A stretch of 64,000 bases of DNA, taken from Brachypalpus laphriformis (lineage: Eukaryota > Arthropoda > Insecta > Diptera > Syrphidae). Numbering within the stretch: position 1 is the stretch's first letter; the number at the start of each line of letters is the position of its first letter. Positions 22,975 to 35,018 of the stretch are shown here, one piece after another. The notes under the pieces are model-generated. The model ran no database searches, was not told where the DNA came from, and saw only the letters and a program-made list of their open reading frames with translations. The DNA is taken from the NCBI GenBank assembly GCA_945910035.1, contig OX246756.1, positions 36,856,308 through 36,920,307 on the forward strand. The letters run 5' to 3'. A program made the translations under genes and the position numbers.

Positions 22975-23690
22975 CCATTTTACCGTGGAGCACTACACGA
23001 TTCAACAACGCATCGAAATCGTAAAAATTTACTATCTAAATTTCGTTCGCGGAACGTTCCGCGCGTTACGTACGGTCGAAATGAGCGTCCTTCCGAGCTC
23101 ATCATTCGGCGAATTGTGAAAGAATTCGAGGAAAATGGTTCAGTGGCTGATCGAGCAGTCCCACTACGTCAAAGAAACGCACGGTCGACCGAAAATATTG
23201 CTGTAGTGAACAGAGTGTGCGCGATAACCAAATCGGCTCAATTCCGCGTCGTTCTCAAGAACTTGACCTTTCGGACGCTTCAACTCTGCGAAGTGTGCGA
23301 AAAGACTTGGGCCTGTATCCGTACAAAATTCGAACTGTTCAAGAACTGAAGCCTACTGACCATTCCATGCATCGCGCATTTGCTGATTGGGCTCTGGAGC
23401 AGTTGGAAACCGATTCCAATTTTGCCCAAAAAAATCATCTTCAACGACGAGGCGCATTTTTGGCTGAATGGCTACGTGAACAAACAAAATTATCGATTTC
23501 AGAGCAATGAAAATCAAAGAGAGATTATGCCAACACTTTCGCATACTGAAAAACTGTTTCTTGGGGTTTATGGACCAACGGCATAGTCGGACCTTATTTT
23601 TTCAAAGATGAGCGTGGGCGGGCCCTGACTGTCAACGGGGAGCGGTACCGGGCCATGATAACCGAGTTTGTTTTGGTCGGAAACTGATTG
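22975..23690 (+). pseudogene. M2: truncated mariner-superfamily transposase
   Basis: Fragments in three frames read in order: TMEHYTIQQRIEIVKIYYLN, then GRNERPSELIIRRIVKEFEE and NGSVADRAV, then RKDLGLYPYKIRTVQELKP and DHSMHRAFADWALEQLE, then KKIIFNDEAHFWLNGYVNKQ, then VGPYFFKDERGRALTVNG. The first catalytic Asp (FNDE) is present, but the sequence stops before the second Asp. No terminal repeats were found. It is related to M1 but not the same copy group; at least three frameshifts. Confidence 0.85.
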
Positions 23691-23697
23691 TTTGGGT

Positions 23698-24052
23698 ATT
23701 GGCGACATGTGGCTCAACAAGTAGTAGAGATAAGGTGACAAAAGTAAAATCTCCGAATATTGGCGTGCAGTCTTATGCTCAAGCGGCGAAGACAGTTAAG
23801 GGTACGTACACGACCGACAACTCACGGGAGACCAAAGCAAGAAACCGTCCAAACTTTAATGAAAGGACTCCTGCTCCAGTTGCGACATTGAAAAACTGTG
23901 ATAGAGGTAGTTCAGAAGATCATGTATCCAATGTTTTTTCCCTAATTCTTGCGAAACTTGAAGAGCAATGCAAAACAAATAAACTAATTTTCGAGAGACT
24001 AGTTGCACTAGAAAACAACATTCATAACAGGCGCACTTCAACCAGAATATGA
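23698..24052 (+). pseudogene. J1 ORF1 C-terminal part
   Basis: The frame contains VQSYAQAAKTVKG, a motif typical of the region after the zinc knuckles of Jockey-clade ORF1 proteins, and ends with TGA at 24050-24052. The N-terminal gag part and knuckles are missing because the element is truncated. The stop overlaps the ORF2 start as ATGA. Confidence 0.7.
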
Positions 24053-26580
24053 AAGAAACGCTTAAAATTCTTACTTGGAACGCCAACGGGCTCATACAAA
24101 GACTCGACGAGTTAGAAATATTTATACGAGAAAAAGATATTGATATATGCTTAGTCTGTGAAACTCATCTGACAAAGCAATCGAATATTAAGATAAGGGG
24201 ATATAGCGTGTATCACGCCTTTCACCCATCGGAAAGAGCCAGAGGCGGATCATCTTTGTTTATAAAAGAATCTATCGAACACTCAGCAGAAATAAAGATT
24301 GAATTAGAAGCAATGCAAGTAAGCAACATCTTCAACGTCCTTAAACCAAATTTTATTATTTGTGACGACTTCAACGCGAAACACCCCTTCTGGGGTTCAA
24401 GGTACGCCTCTCAGAAAGGTAGAAAGCTTTATAATGCGGGTATGCAATTCAGTTGTGATTTTTACTCGACGGGTAAATCAACATATTGGCCGACTGATAG
24501 AAATAAGATACCAGATCTGATTGATTTCTCTGTTGTTAAAGGAATATCTGCCAACGGTATAAAAGCTGAAGAAAGCTTTGATCTCTGCTCTGATCATTCT
24601 CCAATCATTATGACGATAAGCGAAGCTCTGATTAAAAAAGTAGGACCGGCCAGATTAACCGGCGCGAAAACTAATTGGGATGGCTTTAAAAAAGCCGAGC
24701 GTATCACTTAAAACGCCATATGAACTTGAAGTTGAAGTAGATCGCTTCGTCGAAATCTTACAGGCTGCCGCGTGGAACAATACTCCCAAACCAAAGAAAA
24801 CCCCGGCCAGTTACATTCAAACTTATCCGCAAGAAATAAAAGAGATGATTAAGGAGAAGAGAAAAGCGCGTAAAAGATGGCAACAAACTCGGGCTCCGCA
24901 ACATAAAGCACATCTTAACCGTTTGTGCAACTCACTAAAAAGATCTATTTAAGACCTTAAGAATAATGAAATACAAACTTACCTAGAAAGCCTAACGGCA
25001 GAAAAAGATTCTAATTACTCTCTTTGGAAGGCTATAAAAGGTATTAAAAAAGGAAAAATTAAGACGAATGGGCAAAGCATGATAAAGAGAAAGCGCAAGT
25101 TTTTGCCACCCACCTGGAAGAAACTTTCAAACCGTTTGATGGACAAGCTCTTATTGAAAATACAAATACGTCGTATATAGACAATAGCGCAATAAGAAAT
25201 GCAACACTTACCGAACTTAAGGAAGAAATAAAGAAACTTAAACCTAAGAAGGCTCCTGGATACGACCTAATTACGGGAGAGGTTCTTAAAGAACTGCCAA
25301 GAAAAGCTCTAATTAAGCTTCTGTTCATTATAAACGCCGCGATTAGACTAGAATATGTTCCCAGTCAATGGAAAGTCGCCGAAGTTATAATGGTCCTTAA
25401 GACCGGAAAACCGCCAAATGAAAAAACGTCTTATAGACCGATTTCGCTTCTTCCAATTATATCCAAAGTGGTCGAGAGAATATTGATTAGGCGAATTCAG
25501 CCGGTAATAGAAGAAGGACATCTTATCCCGGATCATCAATTCGGATTCAGAAGTAAGCATTCTACAGTTGAACAAGTACATCGAATAACACATGTAATCG
25601 AAAAATCACTTGAAGAAAAAAAGATTTGTTCAAGAGTATTCCTTGACGTTTCTCAAGCCTATGACAAGGTCTGGCACGAAGGCTTAAAGTTTAAATTACG
25701 ACAAGTTCTGTCAGAGCACCTATATAATATTTTAAAGAACAACCTTAGGAATAGACTATTCCGCGTCAAATGTGGAAACGAATATTCTGATTTTAAGGAA
25801 ATAATGGCTGGGGTGCCGCAAGGAAGCGTCCTTGGTCCAGTCTTATATCTATTATACACTCGTGATATACCGCAAGTAGAAGGCACTGAGCTAGCTACAT
25901 TTGCCGACGACACTGCTATCTTGACAGTAGGTAAAACGGTCGAAGATACTACAGAAAAACTGCAAGAAGCTTTGGATAGAGTAAATGAATGGACAAAGAT
26001 TTGGCGAATCGCACTCAACGAGACCAAATCTGTTCATGTAAATTTTACTTATAAGAAAATAAATAATTTGCCGATCTTTTCAACCTCGGTTCAAATTCCG
26101 TTTGCAAACGAGGCTAAGTATCTTGGAATGACACTTGATTCAAAGCTGAAATGGAAAACGCACGTAAAGAAAAAACGCAAAGAATTAGATAATAAATATC
26201 GAGAAATGTATTGGTTACTTGGAAAATATTTCAAGCTTAATATATATAACAAACTGCTTTTATATAAGCAGGTGCTAAAGCCCGTATGGACATAAGGTAT
26301 ACAACTCTGGGGTTGTACCAAAATAAGTAACATTAAAATTTTACAAACTTTTGAGGACAAAGTGCTAAGGGGCATTGTTAATGCGCCATGGTATATCCGA
26401 AATAGCGATATCCACAGAGATCTTGGCATTAAAACAATCGAAGACGAAATCAAAAACTACGCGAGAAAACATAAAAGTCGTCTAGATAGTCAAGTTAATT
26501 TTACAGTCCTCCAAGTTTTGGATGAAAGAAACTTACTACGCCGTCTAGAAAGAACAAAACATTTAGACTTAGCGCGATAA
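24049..26580 (+). pseudogene. J1 ORF2 relic: endonuclease and RT
   Basis: Starts MKETLKILTWNANGL at 24049. The endonuclease keeps LVCETHLT and SDHSPI but has an internal deletion before CDDFNAKHPFWGS. A frameshift at about 24700, a stop at 24950-24952 and a frameshift near 25075 follow. RT is open from about 25080, with KKAPGYDLI, YRPISLLP, GFRSKHSTVEQVHR, GVPQGSVLGP and FADDTAIL. TAA at 26293-26295 replaces a Tyr codon (J2 reads TAC). The C-terminus runs to TAA 26578-26580. It would not make an intact enzyme. Confidence 0.9.
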
Positions 26581-26815
26581 GTAACCGCGTCTAAACTGCG
26601 GAGATAGCAGGAACTTCTAAACGTCCTTATTTTGTGAAACGAAAACTACTTGATAAATCGAATACTTAGTTGTAGTAAAAATATAAACAAGTTTGTTTTA
26701 AAGGGAGGTTTTTTAGTGAGTAAGAATCCCACACTACTATGAGCACGCGCTGTCGATCCTAATAGTGTCTTGTTGAAGATTTTAACATACCCTCGGAAAA
26801 AAAAAAAAAAAATTC

Positions 26816-28499
26816 TACTAATCCGCCTGTGGGGTTCGCCTGTTGTTGCTTTTGTCTATTGATTTAAAATGTCACCTCTTGTTGGGTGACCCTACATAAG
26901 TATATTATTGAAAATTAAATATAATATCCGTCAAATGAGTGATCTTTCACTGATCGTGGGCCAATGGCCAAAACTATCCCCATAAAAAAATTCATAGGAG
27001 AGATAGTAATGAAACATATTTCCATGGGAAAATAAACAAATATCACTTTAGTAATGCACCAGATGTTTCCAATGTCATATTGAAGCCCCCCCCATATATA
27101 AGCCCCTCGACAACATAAAACTGATCTTATCAATAATAACCACCAATAAAACTAATGACGAAAGTCTTCAACTTTATGAAACAAAATCCATTTTAATGCT
27201 TCCATTTAAACATTACAACCATAAAACAAACTCATTTAGTGGCCATCAAATTTTAGAATCTCAAAAATAATAAAAAAAAATAGAAAAATTGAAAAATTGA
27301 AAAATAGAAAAATATAAACATTCAAAGAAAATACTAAAAATGATTATTTTTTGGCAAATTTTCAACTAAAACGTTTATGAATCAAAGAGAGAAAAGAAAA
27401 TTGATTTCTGAACTTTGTACGTCTTTCTGATATTATAACGCATCCGTATGCATTTTAGTTTCAGCATTTCAACACTGTAGCACGTTTCTTCTTATCCTAC
27501 AAAAAAAAAAAATTCCACAGAATTATTTTCATCGATAAATTTTACTAGAAAACAAAAAAAAAAAAATAGAATTTAACCCCAAACACAAGAACCGCACCGC
27601 GTACGCGTACATAGCTCTTAAAAAAATAATAAGAAAACATTTTTGAACGACCCGCTCGGAATACTAAAACGATTGCGGCGGATATCAGTGTGTTGTTAAC
27701 GCCATTGACAGAAAGGCCGATAGTATCATTGTTGTTATTGTTGGTGATGGCGCTGATGGAAAGGGCAATGATGCCCACCCATTCGATAAGGCAACCTCCT
27801 TGAGTTATAGCCATTACCATAAAGGGGGCCCAAAATAATTCACGATCCCCTATTTAACAATATGGCAGTCCGTATTTTCAATTGGTTAGAGAGCAGAAAA
27901 TACTGTTTTCATATGCTTACTGCACCCTACTGTTTCTTAGAAGAGTGTGCAGAGAGGAAGAACGGAAGGAAATTGAGCAGAGAGTGCAAGAACCTTTTGA
28001 TAAGTGTGATTAAATTTATTGGACTTCTAACATTGTGCCCCCACGCTAATCGACTTACACACAAATTGATTCTACATATCGGGTGTAACCTACACGAGCA
28101 TATACACAGGGAATTTTAGATGTGAATTTTTAATTTATAAAGTTTTTTTTTATTAATGCATTTTAAATTGCCTTAGCCAAGAGGTGGCTATTTTTCAATC
28201 GTGGGGTTGATGTGCTTAGTCATACTCGTAGATCGGTTTCAATAGATACGAGCGATAAAAACTTCATTGAATTACAGACGTACACGACTTAAGCAGTTTT
28301 TTTTTGTACTATAGATAGAAACTTGTTGATTAAGACACGAATCATTAGTTGAGGTAGCTAAAATTAGCAGGAGTGCGTATAAATAAACGAGTGACAGCGG
28401 AAATAAAGGCGCTTTTACCTTAATATACCTTCGACTAAAATTTAATCAAAGTGTCCTTGCGATTAATTATCAATCGGCTAGGTTTCCATGAGTCTATAA
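26816..28499. other. No recognised gene; AT-rich
   Basis: Homopolymer A/T runs and short open frames only. Bases ~28380-28440 (tataaata, later aataaaggcgcttttacc) could belong to an LTR of the gypsy-like relic downstream, but I found no matching second LTR. Confidence 0.45.
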
Positions 28500-28718
28500 G
28501 TGGTGAGAGTTAACAATCAATTTATAATTGTTTGCAATCACTGTGAGGTCAAGGAAAAGCGGCTGAAGTCAGAGGAGAACCTTTCAGTTCATGCCATTCA
28601 ATTGGTTGGAAGTGATGTCGACGATTTCGAGAAGCTTCAGCGCGCACAAGAAATGGATCAAATCCTTGCTCAGGTAATAAACTGGGTAAAAGCTGGAAAT
28701 CGTCCTATGTTAGGTTAG
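28500..28718 (+). pseudogene. Possible Ty3/gypsy Pol fragment
   Basis: The 72-residue frame contains CNHCEVKEK and, about 30 residues on, LQRAQEMDQILAQVINWV and a following GNRP. This resembles the spacer between RNase H and integrase in Ty3/gypsy Pol (C..C pair, then a D..L..V..W...G.RP pattern). Nothing on either side confirms it. The final codons already overlap the 3' end of LOA relic L8, so the fragment is cut there. Assignment is tentative. Confidence 0.4.
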
Positions 28719-28981
28719 GTTGAAGGGGTTAGGTTAGGTTGAAGTGGCTGCCAGCTGAGAATCGCCAACACACTTAGACCAATAATAGATCCATTGTGAT
28801 ACCACGTGGATCATGGGAGAAAAACTCTCCAGCGACTCGCTTAAACCATTTTGAGCTTCTTATGAAGCGTGGGAGGCTCTTAATATCGATATCTATCAAG
28901 TTTCGTTGGCTTTAAATGTTTGAAGGTTGTAATGATGAGGAAATACAGGCCTGGTATGAAGTTCACAATGTCTCCACCACC
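28711..28981 (-). mobile_element. L8: LOA C-terminal and 3' UTR fragment
   Basis: On the minus strand the frame reads LIDIDIKSLPRFIRSSKWF (compare SNIDIRNLNRY..KSNWF of L1). The UTR follows with ggtatcacaatggatc, ggtctaagtgtgttgg, cagccacttcaa, and ends in two blocks of cctaacctaac separated by cccttcaa. It is the same 3' terminus as L1, L2 and L5. The right edge is at the Tc1 element's TA. Confidence 0.8.
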
Positions 28982-28983
28982 TA

Positions 28984-30604
28984 CAGCTGTGAACATAAAA
29001 ATAGCAGTGCTTAGGTACCAAAATTGTAAATACATTTTATTTGAAATCCTGAACTTGACCATTCGCTTAATGTATGGAATCATTCAGCGCTAAGCTATAG
29101 CTATGTTGAAAGGAGTAGAATGTATGTGGTTCCCCTCTTTTAGACACATTACGGTCATTTTTGTTGTTCAATGTTACTTTTTCATCGAACATAAAAATAG
29201 CTGTCTGTAGATCTTGCATTACAGAAATATTAAAATCAACAATATTTTCTCTCTAAGCGATATAAAAAGTAGCGGAAAAAATAAACATAAATCATTTTTT
29301 TCTTTTCTACGATCATAAGTGGGTCGGTACCGGTGAACAACGAAAGTTGATAGTAAAACTGAGGGAGGAAGGGAAAACATACGCAGAAATTCAAAAACTT
29401 TTTTCATGTTCTGCGAAAATGGTATCCAATGCAATTAAGTATGTCGAAAAACCAGAAAACAGAGGTCCGAAAAGGAAAACAACCACTCAGAAAGAGCGAA
29501 AAATTGTTCGGATGTCTAAGATGGAACCATCAAAATCGGCTGTCCAGATAAGAAAAGAAATGGTTATTCCTGTAAGTGATATGACAGTGCGTAGAAGATT
29601 ACTGGAAGCCAATTTGGCTGCTCGCAGTCCAAGGAAAAAGCCATTGCTCAAAAAAAAAGCACAGAGATAGACGGGTCGAATTTGCCAAAAACTTTGTCAG
29701 TTGGCCAGATCACAAATGGCGGAATATTTTGTGGACAGGTGAGTCCAAAGTTGTTCTGTATGGAGGCGTTGGTTCTCGCCAATATGTAAGACGTCCGCCG
29801 AATACAGAACTACAGCCGAAATACACGACAAAAAGTGTTAAGCACGGTGGTTCCAAGATCATGGTGTGGGGACGTTTCTCCTACTATGGAGTTGGTCCGA
29901 TCCACAAGATTGATGGCATAATGGATCAAAATGTTTATGTTGATATCTTAGAAAACATTATGTTGCCTTACAGCTGCGAAGAAATGCCACTGAAATGGGT
30001 CTTCCAGCAAGATAATGACCCGAAGCATACGAGTCGAAAGGCAAAAGAATGGTTTCGGGTTAATAGGATTCAGGTCATGGACTGGCCAGCACAGTCTCCT
30101 GACCTGAATCCCATTGAAAATCTTTGGGTGGATGTAAAGAAGGCTGTGTACAAATCAGAACCGACCAACAACTTACAGCTCTGGGACGTTGTAAGAAATG
30201 CGTGGTACGCAATACCCAGACAACGGTGCCAGCGGTTGGTCGATTCGATGCCGCGATGGTGGCAGGCCGTAATTGACAAATCTGGTAGTGCCACAAAATG
30301 TTAATATTACCTTAAGTTTTTGATGAATTATCACTTCCATTTTTTCTGTAAATAAATGTAAAAATTAAAGTCCTTAGCATCTACTGCTATTTTTATGTTC
30401 ACTTCTTTTTACTACTTTTGATAAACATATTTTTTTTTTTTTATTTTCTTTTCCGTAATGTTATGTTATTAGACTATTTTTCCTAAAACAACAAAGCAAT
30501 CAAGCTACTGAGTAATATGAATTTATAAAAAAGTAAATGATTCTATAAATATATAAGTTTTTCTTAAGTTTGTTTGATTACTGCTATTTTTATGTTCGCA
30601 ACTG
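28984..30604 (+). mobile_element. Tc1-like transposon with IR/DR ends
   Basis: Both ends begin CAG(C/T)TG.GAACATAAAAATAGCAGT and are flanked by TA (28982-28983, 30605-30606). A second copy of gaacataaaaatagc lies about 200 bp inside each end (29189-29203 left; reverse complement at 30387-30403 right). Each end therefore carries two direct repeats within an inverted repeat, the IR/DR plan of some Tc1-like elements. Length 1621 bp. Single intact-looking insertion with perfect boundaries. Confidence 0.93.
29320..30304 (+). pseudogene. Tc1-like transposase, nearly intact
   Basis: The open frame covers an HTH region (EEGKTYAEIQKLFSCSAKMV), a second HTH (SAVQIRKEM) and the DDE domain. A 1-nt change in an A9 run (29650-29658) shifts frame after KPLLKKK; reading resumes as HRDRRVEFAKNFVSWPDH. 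The DDE domain has WTGES at 29732-29746, where Tc1 family members have Asp before Glu, so the first catalytic residue is Gly (GGT 29738-29740). VFQQDNDPKHT and SPDLNPIENLW supply the second Asp and the Glu. I see no obvious ATG upstream of the HTH. Damage is limited to these changes. Confidence 0.9.
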
Positions 30605-30606
30605 TA

Positions 30607-32500
30607 TATGTTTTAACGCGCGGTTCTGTACCCTATCTGGAATGTGCAGAACGATCTTGGCTGCACCAGACCAGACATGGGTGTTATATTTCAGCTTTGG
30701 GCGGATGCAAATATTTGTTGCACCTAAACATTTAGCAGCAATTTTAACGACCTCGAATATGTGATCGTTTAATCGAAGATGGTTATAAATGCACACACCG
30801 AGAATGGAAATTCTTTCGGATTCAGCGATGCAAGTACCATTCAAGGATAAAGGTTGAGAGTTTTGGTTTCGCTTAAGACAGAAGACAGCATTGTGTTTTG
30901 AATGCATCAAATTCTGCACTATTGGTTGAATGCCATTTGGTTATGCTATCTTTGTCGAAATTTAATATGTTTAACATACGTTGACATTCCTCTTCTACGG
31001 TCGCAAAGCAGGAACGTGAGTTAAGAAACAAATATGAAAAACTGAGAGTACTGTCATCAGCGAAGGGATGGATTAGATTAGAAGTAGCAGACAAGAGGTC
31101 ATTTATGAAATTAGATGCAAGCATTCGACGATTGACCAGGTGCATAGAATTACTGACGTAATCAAGAAAGCACTTGAAGAAAAAAAGATTTGCTCAAGCG
31201 TATTTCTTTACGTCTCGCAAGCCTTTGATAAGGTGTGGCATGATGGCTTGAAATGCAAACTACGACAAGTTCTCCCTGTATGCCTATACGATATTCTAGA
31301 ATCATATCTCGGGAATAGACTCTTTCGTGTTAGACATGGAATCGAATACTCGGAGCTCAAAGAAATTTCGACCGGCGTTCCGCAAGGAAGCGTTCTTGGG
31401 CCGCTTCTCTATTTGTTATACAGTCGTAATATACCGGAAGAAGATGACACTATCCTTGCTACGTTTGCCGATGACATCGCTATCCTAGCAGTAAGTCAAT
31501 CGAAGAAACTGCAAAACTGCAAAACGCACTGAATAAAGTAAATGAATGGACGACGGACTGGCGGATCGCCCTCAACGAATCTAAATCTGTTCACGTGAAT
31601 TTCACTTATAAGAAAACTAATGACTTGCCAATTTTTCTATACTTGGTACGAATATCTTTTGCAAACGAGGCCCAATAGGTACCTGGGAATGACACTCGAC
31701 GCAAGGCTAAAATGGAATTCGCACGTGAAAATGAAACGAAAAGAACTCGAAATCAAATATAGAGAAATGGGGTGGTTACTCGGAAAACATTCCCAGCTCA
31801 GTACTAAGAACAAACTGCTTTTATACAAGCAAGTGCTAAAGCCGGTGTGGACCTACGGTATACAACTTTGGGGTTGTACCAAGAAAACAAATGCCAATAT
31901 TTTACAAGCTTTTCAAAATAAAGTGCTAAGAGAAATTGTCCAAGCACCGTGGTATAATAGAAACGACGATATCCACAGGGATCTCGGAATTCCGACAATC
32001 GAAGCTGAAACTAGAAGCTTCGCGAGAAAACATAGAAACCGCCTAATCGGACATGTCAACAATACAGTCCTACAAATTTCATTTCATATCATTTATTTCG
32101 TGATAGAAAAATTACTTGATAAGTTATTACTTAGTTGCGATATCTAATAAATTTATATCGAAGGGTGGTGTTTTTTTTGTCAGTAAGAATCTGACACTAC
32201 TATGAGCACGCACTATTCTTATAGTGTTTATGGACGATTTTTCACACCCTCCGGAAAAAAAAAATAAATAAATAAATTAATTTACGAAAATGTGAAAGAG
32301 AGTCGGATACAAAACGGAGCCCTGGGGAACACCAGTATTTATATGGTGAATTGTAGACTTGAAGCCTTCCAAGACAACTTGTATTGAAAGGACCGAAAGG
32401 TGATTTTTAATCCATTGAAGAAGATGGCATATGCACGCATTTTCGACAAAACAGCCTGATGCCAAGCTCTGTCAAATTTGGTTCCAGTTCTCGGTGAGAT
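30607..32500 (-). pseudogene. CR1/Jockey-like LINE RT relic (3' half), split by J2
   Basis: On the minus strand 32500-32277 gives FDRAWHQAVLSKMRAYA, then after a frameshift VVLEGFKSTIHHINTGV and PQGSVLYPTLFHIF. The frame resumes at about 31112 with FINDLLSATSNLIHPFADDS, AFDTFKTQCCLLS-like sequence, NGTCIAESERISILGVCI and RPKLKYNTHVWSGAAK, down to the Tc1 boundary at 30607. J2 sits between FHIF and FINDLL. The RT box is FADD. Clade is uncertain. 35540-35970 probably holds the 5' part of the same element. Confidence 0.75.
31117..32276 (+). mobile_element. J2: 5'-truncated Jockey copy with target duplication
   Basis: Same family as J1, starting at KHSTIDQVHRITDV and ending with the shared 3' UTR and an A-rich tail. 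RT keeps GVPQGSVLGPLLYLLY and FADDIAIL; a frameshift lies at about 31505 and a stop/frameshift near 31677. The C-terminus retains WTYGIQLWGCTKKTNANILQ and DIHRDLGIPTIE. The flanks atttatgaaa (31100 region) and atttacgaaa (32280 region) form a probable ~10-bp target duplication with one mismatch, in the host LINE FINDL codons. Confidence 0.85.
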
Positions 32501-32877
32501 AGATAGATTTTTATTTCGTACATAAATTTACAAAAAAGTTTTGTTACCACACATCTTACAATACAGAGATATGATAATTTTTATCTTTCTTCTGAAACAT
32601 TATTTGATAGGCAATTTAAAATGAAAAAGTGAAAAGAAAAATAATGATGCTGAAGGAAAAATACAAGTAAAAACCTTCAATACGAATAGAATGACAGAAT
32701 AAATAAATAAATAAATAATTTGATTAAATAAATAAATATACAAAAAAAAAAAATTAAAAATTAATACAGGAATACATAAATAAACAAGTTTAATAAATTT
32801 GATTAAAAGAAGTAACATGAATAAATACACAAAACAAAAAAAAAGGAAAAATAAAATATAAAACAGTATCATGATTG

Positions 32878-33936
32878 TCAACTATTAAGTTGAACATAAT
32901 TAGTTTTTAAATTATTTACAAGTAGATTAACAGCAAAATCACAGTGGTCTAAGAAACGTTGATTAAGTTTTTGAATTCTTTCGAAGATCAATTCAACATT
33001 CGCTTTATCGTGGGCATCCAGAGTCGAGTGATGCCATGGTAAGTTAAGCGCCATTTTTAATATCTTATTTTGAGATACCTGTAATTTTTTAATATGGCAC
33101 ATTGCACAATTTCCCCATACTTGGCATATAATAAATTGAAAAATTACCTTGTGGATAATTATGTTGTTTTGATTCGAGAGCAGAGACTTTCGATTTATCA
33201 AGGGATACAACATCTTGATTGCAATCGAAATTTTCTTCAGGGTATTTGCAATATGCGTACCAAAAATCAACTTGCTGTCCAAATATACCCCTAAATATCT
33301 GACTGAAGGTTGCCAACGTATGTGATTACCATTAACTTCTAACTGTCTACTAGGAACGTAGCAAGCTTTCCTTTTCCTAGTGAAAAAGATGGCTTGTATT
33401 TTTTCCCCATTCAATTTGATTTTCCATTTATTGTAATATCCTTCTAATATTATCATCGCATTTTTTAGATTCCTCTCAATATCAAGAGTGAATTCATGAG
33501 ATGATAAAATTGCAGTATCATCAGTAAAAATAGCTGCTTCACAATTAGGTAAGGATGGAAAGTCGGATGTGTACAAATTATATAAAACAAGCCCAAGAAC
33601 TGATCCTTGGAGAACACCTGAACGAAAGTAGACTATGTTAGAGACACCACTATTAACGTGCACTTTAAAACAACGATTTGACAAGAAACTGAAGACAATT
33701 TTACAGATATAGGGGGGAAAGTTGAAATTGATAATTTTGTATATAAGTCCGTCATGCCAAACAGTATCAAAAGCTTTCTCAATATCAAGCAGGATCATTC
33801 CAGTCGATTTGCCTATTGAACGGTATCTTTTGACATGATTGCAAATCCTAAGCACTTGATGAGATGTGCTGTGAAAACGTCTAAAGCCAAACTGTTCCTT
33901 AGGATACAAGTCGTTATTGGAAATATGTTTTAACAT
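32878..33936 (-). pseudogene. J3 reverse transcriptase, long open part
   Basis: 352 codons open: EQFGFRRFHSTSHQVLRI, MILLDIEKAFDTVWHDGL, GVLQGSVLGLVLYNLY, FTDDTAIL (RT box Ala replaced by Thr), KLNGEKIQAIFFTRKR, RYLGVYLDSKL and LNLPWHHSTLDAHDKANV. These are the fingers, palm and thumb of a Jockey-clade RT. The frame is separated from the upstream RT motifs by a single TAA at 33937-33939. Confidence 0.88.
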
Positions 33937-34126
33937 TTATTCCTTTAGGACCTTTTCGTAGACTTTACTGAGGCTGCTAAGTAAACTAATTGGCCTATAA
34001 CTATCAGTCTTTTCAGGAGGGCTACCAATTTTAATAATTGGAACAACCTTAGCAATTTTCCATACATCAGGGAAGTATTCCATTTTTATGCAAGCATTTA
34101 TAATGAATGTCATAATTCTGTACCCA

Positions 34127-34581
34127 AGTATGAGAGTAAATTAACGGCAGCTGAGATGAAGATGCTTCGCATGACAGCAGGAGTGACAAAGCTTGATCGA
34201 ATAAGAAGTTCGAAGATCCGTGGAAGCTTTCACATCAAGGAAACCATCGTACAAAAAATAGAGCGTGACCGGCTCAGTTGGTATTGCCACGTTCAAAGAA
34301 GAGATCATTTAAACCCTGTTAAAAAGGCAATATCAATGCACGTTCCAAAGACATCGCGATGTAGGAAAGGCAGGCCTATAAACGCCTGGATCAGACAAAT
34401 GCGACGACATCGGCATTTCATTGGCCTCAGTAACCGAGTGATCCAAAATCGGCAGGCCTGCCGTTATTTTTTGAGGTCAAATAGGCGAACCCCACATGCG
34501 GATCAGTAGAAATGCGGTGAAGTGGGAGGGTTGTGATCCCTTGTTTTCGGATCATAGCCTCGCTGATAAAAGGAAGAAGAA
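34127..34581 (+). mobile_element. X1 LINE 3' fragment with perfect 18-bp TSD
   Basis: 5'-truncated copy: YESKLTAAEMKMLRMTAGVT, KLDRIRSSKIRGSFH, LSWYCHVQRRDHLNP, RCRKGRPINAWIRQMRR, ending in a short 3' UTR and an aggaagaagaa tail. The flanks are the identical 18-mer gtcataattctgtaccca at 34109-34126 and 34582-34599. The protein resembles the C-terminal part of RTE-like RTs; clade not settled. Inserted in J3. Confidence 0.92.
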
Positions 34582-35018
34582 GTCATAATTCTGTACCCAT
34601 ACTTGGGCATTTGCTTAATGTAGATATTTTTTATTGAGTCGAGACCTCCAGATTTTCGAATCCGTAACTCTTCGACTATAAATTCTGTGTCTTCCACGCT
34701 GATGTAGGCATTTGAAGATGGTTGGTTGGTATTATTTTCCAACAAATTTTGGATGGCGCTATTTACATAGGAATTTGTATTCACGTCTCCTAAATTTGAT
34801 GAAATAACGTGATTCTTAGTAAAGGTGCTTGCAAGAGCATTCGCTTTATCTGAATTCGTACAATAAGTATTTGCCGAGTCGTTAAGGAAGGGAAGTTGCC
34901 TATGTCTATTCTTTTATCACCTTTGCAATGTTCCAGAACGGTTTTGCGTTTTTTTTTCAAGTGCGATGGTCAGAGATATGTTTCGCTTCTGCCATCAAAT
35001 CAATCATTCTTAACTGCA

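Larger units (their letters stand above)
23698..26815 (+). mobile_element. J1: Jockey-type non-LTR retrotransposon
   Basis: Contains the end of a gag-like ORF1, an ORF2 with endonuclease and RT but no RNase H, a ~220-bp 3' UTR and a poly(A) run at 26799-26814. That is Jockey-clade architecture. The 3' UTR (from tgagtaagaatc..acactactatgagcacgc to the tail) recurs at the end of J2 (32276). The 5' end is truncated in ORF1. No clear target duplication was found. Confidence 0.88.
32501..34995 (-). mobile_element. J3: Jockey-type element, minus, with insertion
   Basis: From right to left: linker (LPFLNDSANTYCTNSDKANA and LASTFTKNHV), EELRIRKSGGLDSIKN, TFIINACIKMEYFPDVWKIA, YRPISLLSSLSKVYEKV, an in-frame TAA (33937-33939), then RT to TAG/TAA near 32878. 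After that comes a long AT-rich 3' UTR (32501-32877) ending in a tcta-type tail near 32505. A 455-bp insertion (34127-34581) splits GYRIM/TFIIN. A frameshift lies near 34905. The 5' half of the element (endonuclease, ORF1) is absent. Confidence 0.82.

Noticed and set aside
22975..26815. J1 as an insertion into mariner relic M2
   Set aside because: The rest of M2 is not found after the J1 poly(A) tail, so M2 is simply truncated or deleted.
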